Source: Bacteroidales bacterium
GTDB taxonomy: Bacteria; Bacteroidota; Bacteroidia; Bacteroidales; Tenuifilaceae
Direction of reading: 5' to 3'
Length of the DNA: 64,000 nt
Assembly (NCBI GenBank): GCA_013376985.1
Contig: JACABB010000015.1
Span: 33,993 to 97,992, forward strand
Shown one piece after another: positions 52,357 through 59,896 of the stretch (the stretch's first letter is position 1; every line of letters starts with the position of its first letter). A program made the translations under genes and the position numbers. The notes beneath the pieces were generated by a model. The model worked only from the letters and a program-made list of their open reading frames with translations, did not search any database and had not been told where the DNA came from.

Positions 52357-53418
52357 TTATTTATAACCATCTAACACACTTAGATCCAGAACTGGTATTT
52401 TTACTGTAAAGAAACCATTATCAGCATTTATTATCAAGGGTCTATTTGTGAAAAACTCATAACGCTTGGAGATGGTTTCTAAACCAATGCCCTCATTCTC
52501 ATTAATTGTCTTCCGAGTTTGTAGTTTATTCTGTACAACAATATAATCCGCTTCTCTCGAAACGGTAACATCAAGCGGTTCTTCCTCTGAGATAATATTG
52601 TGTTTAAAGGCATTCTCAAGCAGTATTTGTAATGATAAAGGAATAACATAACCGGACATGTTATCAACCCTTAAATCAACCTTTAAATTCTCACCATGCC
52701 TAATCCGATGTAGGTTGATATAAGAAACAATAAAGGTTAGCTCAGTTTCCAATGGCACTAGTTCTTTATCCTTCTGCTCCAAAACGTAACGGTAAATATC
52801 CGAGAGCTGCTTTATAAATTCCTGCGATTTTGCTGTATCCTTTTCAACCAATGAACTTAATACGCTAAGGCTATTAAATAGGAAATGTGGGTTTACGTAG
52901 CTTTTAAGAGTTTCGTATTGCATTGAAATAGCATCCTGCTTAAACTTTTCCTTCTGTAAAACGGATTCGCGCCAGCTAGTAAAGAAATGTTTTAGGTAAA
53001 TAATTGTAGTTATTAGCATTGATATTCCGAATGTCATAACTGCGTAAATAAACATTCGTCTTAAATCGTCGAAAATGTTTAGTCTATACACAAACGTGTA
53101 TATTAAATAGTTGACAATTAATATATCAATTGCAGTAAATATAATAGATGCGGAAATTCGATAAAAAAAGGTTGTGCTCGGATTTTTTTCCCAAGGAAAT
53201 TTCTTATCAAGGATTAAACCTAAAAATTGATTTCCTTTCCAAATAGTAAAACCAAGTATAAACCCATAAAACATTGATCTTGAATAGCCAGAGAAACTTG
53301 AGAATATTTGATTACCAGCAATCAGATAAACTATGCTCGTATTAATAGCAACAAGGATTAGGATATCTCTTATCTCACAAATTAAAAACTTTTTTAATTT
53401 ATCATTATCAATCTTCAT
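52357..53418 (-). CDS. LytS-like sensor histidine kinase
   Basis: The 353-residue protein has four N-terminal membrane segments (about 15-150) and a His_kinase (PF06580) domain with the phosphoacceptor in YVNPHFLFNSLSVLS (about residue 178). The ATPase region has LLENAFKHN (N-box) and NENEGIGLETISKRY (G-box). It would phosphorylate the LytTR regulator at 50534. The stimulus is unknown. Confidence 0.92.
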   Translation of the reverse strand: MKIDNDKLKKFLICEIRDILILVAINTSIVYLIAGNQIFSSFSGYSRSMFYGFILGFTIWKGNQFLGLILDKKFPWEKNPSTTFFYRISASIIFTAIDILIVNYLIYTFVYRLNIFDDLRRMFIYAVMTFGISMLITTIIYLKHFFTSWRESVLQKEKFKQDAISMQYETLKSYVNPHFLFNSLSVLSSLVEKDTAKSQEFIKQLSDIYRYVLEQKDKELVPLETELTFIVSYINLHRIRHGENLKVDLRVDNMSGYVIPLSLQILLENAFKHNIISEEEPLDVTVSREADYIVVQNKLQTRKTINENEGIGLETISKRYEFFTNRPLIINADNGFFTVKIPVLDLSVLDGYK

Positions 53419-53434
53419 TACTATATGTGTTAAG

Positions 53435-53469
53435 TAAGCACCCTATTTGCCATACGAATAGGGTGCTTA
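53435..53469. terminator. Perfect 13-bp-stem hairpin before the kinase gene
   Basis: taagcaccctatt (53435-53447) pairs perfectly with aatagggtgctta (53457-53469). It lies 16 bases before the kinase start codon on the minus strand. A T-run is weak, so it may be a terminator of the upstream gene or a leader structure. Confidence 0.5.
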
Positions 53470-53490
53470 AAGTTAGAATAAAATTAATTA

Positions 53491-53685
53491 GCATCAACTC
53501 TATGTAAGGTATCATTGGCTCTACCGAACTCGCAAATTCGGTTCTGAACGAAGCGAAGAATCTCCCCCTGTCATCCTGAGCGAAGCGAAGGATCTAATGA
53601 TTTATAAAACAGATGCTTCACTCCGTTCAGCATGACAAAGCAACAATCTAATTATCATATTTATAATCAATATATCACGCTTGCA
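53491..53685. mobile_element. MITE-like element
   Basis: Left part gcatcaactctatgtaagg and interior cctgagcgaagcgaaggatc match the elements at 24204 and 45958. The right part ataatcaatatatcacgctt corresponds to the diverged left end of the 24204 element in reverse. No coding content. Confidence 0.5.
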
Positions 53686-53700
53686 ATGAATAGTCGTCAA

Positions 53701-54342
53701 CTAGTTCTCTTTACCACATGCCTCAATCATTCTAAGATTTGATTGTGCACCCCATTTTGGCATAATTCCGTCTTTACTAGCTTCCTTTTCAAACTTCGAT
53801 TTAGCATCAAGGAATTTAGGTAAAGCGTTTTTGCCACCACCGCCAAACATTTTTGGGGTATAATAGATATTCTGAGCCATTAAAAACAGTGCCCTTGGAT
53901 TTTCGGGATTAGTTTCAACTGCTTTTTCGAGAATTTCGGCAGCTTTCTGTGAATAGGTCATTCCACGCATTGGGTTAACCTGAATTCTACCTTGATACAA
54001 GAAACCTTGAAGAGCGTATAATTCTGATTTATCGCCATTAATTTCTAACGCTTTTTCAATGTTTTTTTCAGCCACATCAAGAATTGCATCTTTTTTATCA
54101 CCATCCTTTTCCCTAAAACTTAAATTAATTTGAGTAAAGGCTGCATAGTACAAAGGTTCCCATCGGGTTGTTTCGGTCATTGCAATACGCTCAAATCTAC
54201 CGGCAACGGCTTGCATTTCTTCAGTAGTTTTTGCACTATCCAATAATGCTAAACTCTCTTTCATTGCCTTCTCAAAAGGAGTTTGTGCATTAACTACCAT
54301 TGCCAATGCAATTGCTAATACTGCTAAAATTGTTCTTTTCAT
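53701..54342 (-). CDS. Exported TPR-like protein
   Basis: The 213-residue protein has a signal peptide ending VNAQ and helical repeats from about 25 to 180 of TPR type (KNIEKALEINGDKSELYALQG, KAVETNPENPRALFLMAQN). In Bacteroidota such proteins accompany TonB receptors and LytS/LytT systems; here they are on the same strand between the TonB receptor and the kinase. Confidence 0.78.
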   Translation of the reverse strand: MKRTILAVLAIALAMVVNAQTPFEKAMKESLALLDSAKTTEEMQAVAGRFERIAMTETTRWEPLYYAAFTQINLSFREKDGDKKDAILDVAEKNIEKALEINGDKSELYALQGFLYQGRIQVNPMRGMTYSQKAAEILEKAVETNPENPRALFLMAQNIYYTPKMFGGGGKNALPKFLDAKSKFEKEASKDGIMPKWGAQSNLRMIEACGKEN

Positions 54343-54830
54343 TTTGTTGTTGTTTTTAGGTTGTTATTTAGTTCTTTAGTTTTTTAGGGGTTTAGGAGTT
54401 TAGGGTGTTAGGCTGAGGGCTATTAGACTGTTAGACTGTTAGGCTATTAGGCTGTGTTGCTGTCAACTTTCCACTTTCCACTTTTAACTTTCAACTTTCA
54501 ACTTTCAACTTTCAACTTTTCACTTTCAACTTTCAACTTTTCACTTTTCACTTTCAACTTTTCACTTTCAACTGTCAACTCTCCCTCTTTCAACTTCCCA
54601 ACTATCGCAAAATGCGATAACCTGTTTTGCTGTGTTGCGGGTTAGGGTGTTAGACTGTTAGGCTGTTAGGCTGAGGACTATTAGGTTGTTTTCCGCTTCC
54701 CACTTTCCTCTTGCCACTTGTCACTTTCCACTTATCGCTTTTCACTTTCAACTTTCAACTTGCCACTTATCGCTTTCAACTTTCAACTTTTCACTTTCAA
54801 CTTTTCACTGTCAACTGTCAACTGTCAACT
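54343..54830. repeat. Two blocks of ttaggctg and tttcaac microsatellites
   Basis: Each block starts with repeats of 'gttagactgttaggct' type (54413-54460 and 54645-54690) followed by 'ctttcaacttttcacttt' repeats (54463-54600 and 54700-54830). The second block looks like a duplicate of the first. The palindrome atcgcaaaatgcgat (54604-54618) lies between them. No gene. Confidence 0.7.
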
Positions 54831-56969
54831 TTATATCGTCACAAAAACCCCAAATAGTATAAATCTTTTCGATTCGGATTTAACAGGAATTGATTCGTAA
54901 ACTCCCATTGAGTTTGGTATTGAGTAGTACCGATAACCATAAATATTATCTCGTCCCAACACATTATTAACCGAAGCATACAGAATTGTACCCTTTCCAA
55001 AGATTGATGTGAGGTGACTAACGTTTAGGCTTAAATCGCAGTAGCCAGTTGTTTTTTTATCCATAAAGTGTGCACTGTTTGGATCGTTATATGGTCTTCC
55101 GCTCGACAGGGAGAATGTTGCTCCGAACTCAGTTGTTATCTTTTGTATCCACTGTTTTGCAACTATTGTAAAATTGTGATTTGCAGCATAAGGAGGTGTT
55201 ACCTTTTCGGGATAATCCCTATATTTTCGCTTTGAATCGATATAGGAGTAGGAAATCCAATAATCGAGATTTCTAAAACTTTTCCTATCGCGGTAGAAAA
55301 TATCAATACCCTTGGAAAAACCATCGCCAGAGTTGCTGTAGGTAAGCGGGTTGAAGTATTGCGCAGCATCATAGGTAACAAGGCCTTTGTACTGTTTAAG
55401 GTATCCCTCTATTCTGAATATTCTATCGTTCTTTTCAAACTGAATATTGGCTATATAATGCTCGGCCTTTTCATACCCTATCTTAGGATCGAATTTCAAA
55501 ATCGATTCCTCTGGGGTTTGATAAAAAGAGCCATATGCTAATGAGAGCTGAATATCTTTGCTAATCAGCCATGCAGCAGATGTTCTTACAGCCAACTTTT
55601 TATCGTTAATAACCGATGAATTCTCGCCCCTAAGCCCTACCCTAACAGCAAGTTTCGATAGGGGTTTAACCTCTGCCTCAGAGAATAGTGCTGAGTTAAA
55701 ATCTTTTATATTGCCTTTAAAAAGAAAATCGGTTGAGAATTCATGATACTTCTCATTAAAAAGATTAGCAGTTTCCTCACCTCCCATATTTAACGTGAAC
55801 CTATCGCTAAATTTTCGTTTCATCGAGAATCGGGCTTGAACGTTTGTATTGTAATCATTCACATCAAATGCGCCCATTCCAAGTAGATTTTCATCGTAGG
55901 TGAATGCAACCCCACTCTTCATCGACCATTTACTGATACTCCGGGTATAGTTAACATTTGTATAGCTGTTCCTATTTGATAAGTTGATATTCTGTATCGA
56001 GCCTGGGGTTGTCATTTCGGGATATTTTAACCCGCTTATTGATGAGCTATAGGTTGAGAATATTTTAATCACCCCATCGCCTTTAGTTCTTACCCTTGAA
56101 GTTAGGGTTAGCCCGAGTGATTCTGGGTATCTATTCCAGTCTACATCCTGATTTACAATGCTGAAATAAGGTTTAAGATTGTTGTATTCAACACCCACTG
56201 ATAGGGAAGCATCGTTCCCTTTATATGTTTGTGTTGCGCCTAAACCAACTGTTAGAAAAGAAAGTTCAGTCTGAGTTTTTTGCGGAAAAGCATTGGTGTT
56301 GAGGATTAATGCGGAAGATAATGCTTGCCCATATTCTGCGGAATACCCCCCAGTGCTAAACATTGTACCACTAAATAGGAATGGTGAGAAACGACCACGA
56401 GTGGGCAAATCGGGAGCATTGGATGAGTATGGCTTTTTAACCAGCAACCCATCGATAAAGGTTTTTGATTCGTAACCATCACCACCCCTAACAAATAATC
56501 GACCATCCTCCCCTACCAACGATGCGCCTGGAAGTGCCGTTAATGCACCGTAGATATCGCCAGCGGCACTGGGCGTGGTAACAATATCCAATGGTTGCAG
56601 GGTGACGCTTTTCTTTTTATCTGCGGCCTCAAAAGTTCCGGCAGATATTACCACATCGGCTATTTGGTTTGATTTATCTTTAAGGGTGATATCAACAACC
56701 AACTCACCACCATTTAGCTCAATCTCCTTTTCAACAATTGAATATCCAACAAAGCTTGCAATTAATATCTGCTTCCCCTTTTCGTTGGTTTTGAAGCTGA
56801 AATTGCCATTTGCATCGGTACCAATACCATCGTAAGTTCCTTTCAGCATTACATTTGCGCCCGGTAAGGGTTGTCCCTCGGTATCGGTTATCTTTCCCTT
56901 AATCACAGTTTGTGATATTGAATACAAACTGGAAAGCATGATGAATACTATTACGCTAAACTTCTTCAT
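54831..56969 (-). CDS. TonB-dependent outer-membrane receptor
   Basis: The 712-residue protein has a signal peptide ending SISQ, an N-terminal carboxypeptidase-regulatory-like domain (IKGKITDTEGQPLPGANVML, about 22-105), a plug domain (about 115-220, with GALTALPGASLVGEDGRLFVRGGDGYESKTFIDG) and a beta-barrel to the end (...RFILFGVFVTI). It imports a large or scarce compound with energy from TonB. No SusD-like gene follows, so it is not a standard polysaccharide-utilisation pair. The LytS/LytT genes downstream may regulate it. Confidence 0.92.
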   Translation of the reverse strand: MKKFSVIVFIMLSSLYSISQTVIKGKITDTEGQPLPGANVMLKGTYDGIGTDANGNFSFKTNEKGKQILIASFVGYSIVEKEIELNGGELVVDITLKDKSNQIADVVISAGTFEAADKKKSVTLQPLDIVTTPSAAGDIYGALTALPGASLVGEDGRLFVRGGDGYESKTFIDGLLVKKPYSSNAPDLPTRGRFSPFLFSGTMFSTGGYSAEYGQALSSALILNTNAFPQKTQTELSFLTVGLGATQTYKGNDASLSVGVEYNNLKPYFSIVNQDVDWNRYPESLGLTLTSRVRTKGDGVIKIFSTYSSSISGLKYPEMTTPGSIQNINLSNRNSYTNVNYTRSISKWSMKSGVAFTYDENLLGMGAFDVNDYNTNVQARFSMKRKFSDRFTLNMGGEETANLFNEKYHEFSTDFLFKGNIKDFNSALFSEAEVKPLSKLAVRVGLRGENSSVINDKKLAVRTSAAWLISKDIQLSLAYGSFYQTPEESILKFDPKIGYEKAEHYIANIQFEKNDRIFRIEGYLKQYKGLVTYDAAQYFNPLTYSNSGDGFSKGIDIFYRDRKSFRNLDYWISYSYIDSKRKYRDYPEKVTPPYAANHNFTIVAKQWIQKITTEFGATFSLSSGRPYNDPNSAHFMDKKTTGYCDLSLNVSHLTSIFGKGTILYASVNNVLGRDNIYGYRYYSIPNSMGVYESIPVKSESKRFILFGVFVTI

Positions 56970-57426
56970 ATCCCTTTTCTATTTAAATTGATTTCCTTTT
57001 AGCTGTTTGAATTATCATATTTCACTAGATTTCTGTGCAAAGATTATCTATTAAGAAGGTGTAAAAAAGAAATTCCCGACGAGGTGTAGTATCATCGGGA
57101 TAAGCTGTTAAAAAGCTATTCTGAAAAGGAGGTTGGTGAAGTTTTTTTGCGGTTCTGGTTCTGCGGGGTGTTTATAACTATCGCAAAATGCGATATATAA
57201 TTAACCCCAAACTCTTGAATAAACCCCAGTGTTCCGAATTTTTTAAAAAGTTTGGAACTTCTATCAAGAGCTGTTGGGGAGTTAAGAGTTGAACACCTAT
57301 CTCACGTTAAACTTTTACTAAAGTACTAAAAACTTGCTTATCTGCGCATCTGCCTCAATGAATTGTAGCAGCTGTTAGTCTTGGTTTTTCTGGCCTCTAT
57401 GGTTGATTTATTGCTTACTGGTTTGT
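56970..57426. other. Intergenic region upstream of the TonB receptor
   Basis: It contains a possible minus-strand -7 element near 57037, the palindrome atcgcaaaatgcgat (57180-57194), the dispersed palindrome at 57231-57258 and the end of an attC-like site (GTTAGTC at 57374-57380). No gene is seen. Confidence 0.5.
57231..57258. repeat. Dispersed palindrome, fourth copy (degenerate)
   Basis: gttccgaattttttaaaaag plus tttggaac shows the same layout as 1340-1380 with two differences per arm. Confidence 0.55.
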
Positions 57427-57768
57427 CTAATTATCTTTGGGTATAAATCTGTCATAAAAAACTCCAGTCCCTTTAGCGTCAAGTCGTCCTACAACTACTG
57501 TATCAGAACTGTTTGATAGTTCTAACTTAGGTCTTAAATGATAATGTTCTCTAGCACCAATTGGAAGGTCTTTATCATCAACTTCTTCTTGATTTAAGTC
57601 TGCGATATCATTTAATAGTTTGGCAAATGATCTCAGTCCATCAGGATCTCCATGTATTAAAATCTCTTCCCATCTTGATATTTCTCCTTCAAAATTGTCT
57701 TCATTGTGCGTCACAAAAATATCTAAATGCCCTTCAATTTCGCTGCCTTTGGTACGCTTATATTTCAT
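57427..57768 (-). CDS. Imm32-like immunity-type protein
   Basis: The 113-residue protein contains HGDPDGLRSFAKLLNDIADLNQEEV and a C-terminal GAREHYHLRPKLELSN with VVVGRLDAKGTGVFYDRF. This pattern recalls the Imm32-type immunity proteins of polymorphic toxin systems, a common cargo in gene cassettes. No matching toxin is visible. The assignment is from memory of motif shape. It lies between attC-like sites E (upstream) and F (downstream). Confidence 0.5.
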   Translation of the reverse strand: MKYKRTKGSEIEGHLDIFVTHNEDNFEGEISRWEEILIHGDPDGLRSFAKLLNDIADLNQEEVDDKDLPIGAREHYHLRPKLELSNSSDTVVVGRLDAKGTGVFYDRFIPKDN

Positions 57769-57805
57769 TGTTAGTTCTATTGTTAGTTCGGTTCTACAAA
57801 ATTAC

Positions 57806-57970
57806 ACATAACGTTCATGTAATTGGAAATGTTGGGGAGTCAACGGTTGCTTTCTTATCCTCATTAAAAAAGCTACCAAAAAGCGTTAAGAACTCCAAAT
57901 GCGTCATCAGCCCAAATACAACTGAGCGTTTTGTGCGAACTCGGCGGAGCCAATAAATACGCTGTTAGGC
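57806..57970 (-). other. attC-like site E (integron-type recombination site)
   Basis: Minus strand left core GCCTAAC (57970-57964) and right core GTTATGT (57812-57806). Its interior is shared with site C. The gene upstream (57981-59237) begins after GTTAGGC (59312-59306), complementary to this left core, as expected for a cassette whose attC half-sites pair. Confidence 0.55.
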
Positions 57971-57980
57971 AATGTTATTC

Positions 57981-59237
57981 TTACAATATTTCATCACATT
58001 GTTTAGGGAATATCAAATTCCCTTTATTGTTTTTGATTTTAACAACATCGAAATCAGACTTGTATGAGACTGGAACGTTTACAATTCTCAATGGTTCTAA
58101 ATACTGCTTTTCAAATTCATTCAAACTCATTCTTATAAAAATAAGATTTTCCATTGATTGAGATTCTTCATGAATATTATATGAACCTGTTAAAATTTCA
58201 ACATAAGTATTTTCTCCATTTGGAATAACACCTGCATAAAATTTAGCATGGAATCGAGGTGTGCTACTATTCATTTCTTCGATAATGTTATTTAGTAAAC
58301 CATAACCATCAAGTGTTTCAAATATCTCTTTTCCAATTACCTCTTTAATTTTACCATACTCTGATTTTCTAATCAAAACTTGTGTTTTGTCAAATGAGTT
58401 TAATGTTAAGAACCATTCAAGTAGATTTAGAAATTTATATGGGGTTTTTATTGCTAAACTTTTATCAAAACCAATAAAAGGAGACACAATAATTATTTTT
58501 GAAGCAATCAAACTCCAACGAAGTACAAACTTTTCAAGAAACCTTTTTGATTGTTCTCTTGTGTAAACCCCATTAACATTTGGTTTAAACCCAGTATTAT
58601 CGGCTAAATAAAATTCTTTGCTTGCATAAATTTCACCTCTGCCATTAAACTTTGCAAAAGCTGTATAATCAAACGCAGTATTACAACTATTACAAATTGT
58701 AGATGAATTATAAATAATGATTTCAGGGCAACTACGTTTAACAGTGTAATTGAACCAACCTTTATATTCAGAATTTATTGAATCAATATTTTTAGCCATG
58801 TCTTTGTAAGACTCAGATTCTATATTGGCTTTACAATTTGGACAAGTAAAAATTTCATCTGTAGAATCAATCCTAAATTCTGGTTTTGATTTCCATGCAC
58901 CTTTTAGGATTGGCATTTCTTCCTGACCATTTATAGCAAGTATATCTCTTGCTACCTTATCATTAAAATCATTTTTAACTAATTGCTTTTCTTCATCAAA
59001 GAAAAAATCAACTATTCTAACAACTTTGAAATTATAAGAAACTATTCTTGATTCAAATGTAAGACTTGGATTTTCCATTTGAAGAAAAAATTCTGTACCG
59101 CAATCATTGCACTTTAGAATAAATCCTCCCTTATCATTTACACCACCATTATAATGAACTTCAACAGCCTCTCCTTTATTTTCGCAATTGGAGCATTTAA
59201 AGTAAAATCTTTTTATATCTGTGTTTAAGTCAAGCAT
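57981..59237 (-). CDS. Zinc-ribbon protein with PLD-like domain
   Basis: The 418-residue protein has N-terminal zinc-binding pairs (FKCSNCENKG, LKCNDCGTEF), a second pair (FTCPNCKAN, ICNSCNTAF) and a C-terminal phospholipase-D-like domain. A catalytic HxK motif is readable in RFHAKFYAGVI followed by VEILTGSYNIHEES. Other PLD-like proteins of this layout act as nucleases, some in defence. It is bounded by cassette-type core sites on both sides. Confidence 0.65.
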   Translation of the reverse strand: MLDLNTDIKRFYFKCSNCENKGEAVEVHYNGGVNDKGGFILKCNDCGTEFFLQMENPSLTFESRIVSYNFKVVRIVDFFFDEEKQLVKNDFNDKVARDILAINGQEEMPILKGAWKSKPEFRIDSTDEIFTCPNCKANIESESYKDMAKNIDSINSEYKGWFNYTVKRSCPEIIIYNSSTICNSCNTAFDYTAFAKFNGRGEIYASKEFYLADNTGFKPNVNGVYTREQSKRFLEKFVLRWSLIASKIIIVSPFIGFDKSLAIKTPYKFLNLLEWFLTLNSFDKTQVLIRKSEYGKIKEVIGKEIFETLDGYGLLNNIIEEMNSSTPRFHAKFYAGVIPNGENTYVEILTGSYNIHEESQSMENLIFIRMSLNEFEKQYLEPLRIVNVPVSYKSDFDVVKIKNNKGNLIFPKQCDEIL

Positions 59238-59656
59238 AGTTTACTAAGTTTTTCTATTTGCTGTAATTGTATTCTTCAAAAGTGGCAGATTTCTCCTTTA
59301 ATATTGCCTAACTCTTTTATATCCCCACCAAAGGTGTGTTTTATCTCAAAGTTAGCAAAAATTGCTAATCATGGGTTTATACCGCTTTAGAATTATAGGA
59401 TATCCCTTTTATTTATTCTATAAATTATGGTGAAAAGGTTGTCCACCCTCTCATTTGGAAAAATAAACATGAAATTTAGCCCTTGCCCCATAAAAATAGG
59501 GGGCAGGAGGAAAATCTTAAAAAGAGTGAATATCAATCAAAAGAATATTTAAAATACAACATTATTATTAGGTAATTTTTTTACTGAATTCATTTTTCCT
59601 ATATTTGCAAACCAATTGAAAGTATTAGTTAACTATCAACATAATAATAAATAGTC
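59238..59656. other. Intergenic region with a cassette core and the THX promoter
   Basis: The right core GTTAGGC (minus strand, 59312-59306) lies here. Near 59480-59510 there is a small gcccctatttttaggggg-like palindrome. The right part carries the THX promoter region. Confidence 0.5.
59600..59607 (+). promoter_or_regulatory. Bacteroidota -7 element of the THX gene
   Basis: TATATTTG matches TAnnTTTG and lies about 50 bases before the THX start codon at 59657. Confidence 0.5.
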
Positions 59657-59782
59657 ATGGGAAAAGGAGATAAAAAAACCCGTCGAGGTAAATTGTTTAT
59701 GGGTTCATACGGTAATACAAGACCAAAAAATGCACCAGCCAAAATTGAAAAAACGGAGAAAGCAAAGGCTAAAGCAAAGTAA
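59657..59782 (+). CDS. 30S ribosomal protein THX
   Basis: The 41-residue, very basic peptide starts MGKGDKKTRRGKLFMGSYGN and continues TRPKNAPAK with a Lys/Ala-rich tail. This is the conserved form of the small ribosomal protein THX (bTHX), which binds at the top of the 30S head in Bacteroidota and Thermus. The start is ATG with a suitable promoter upstream. A terminator follows at 59803. Confidence 0.9.
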   Translation: MGKGDKKTRRGKLFMGSYGNTRPKNAPAKIEKTEKAKAKAK

Positions 59783-59802
59783 TACCAAAGTAACTTATTT
59801 AC

Positions 59803-59828
59803 AAAAACCGGGTTAACCCCGGTTTTTT
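59803..59828 (+). terminator. Rho-independent terminator after THX
   Basis: aaaaaccggg and ccccggtttttt form a GC stem followed by six Ts. Confidence 0.8.
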
Positions 59829-59896
59829 GTTTTTAATCAAAAAAATACAGTATGTTATCTTAAAAATGTTAAATTTGTTTATAAGAATTGACTTCT

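Noticed and set aside
54454-54900. Small open frames in the microsatellite blocks
   Set aside because: They consist of the repeat sequence (STFNFSL type) and are not credible genes.
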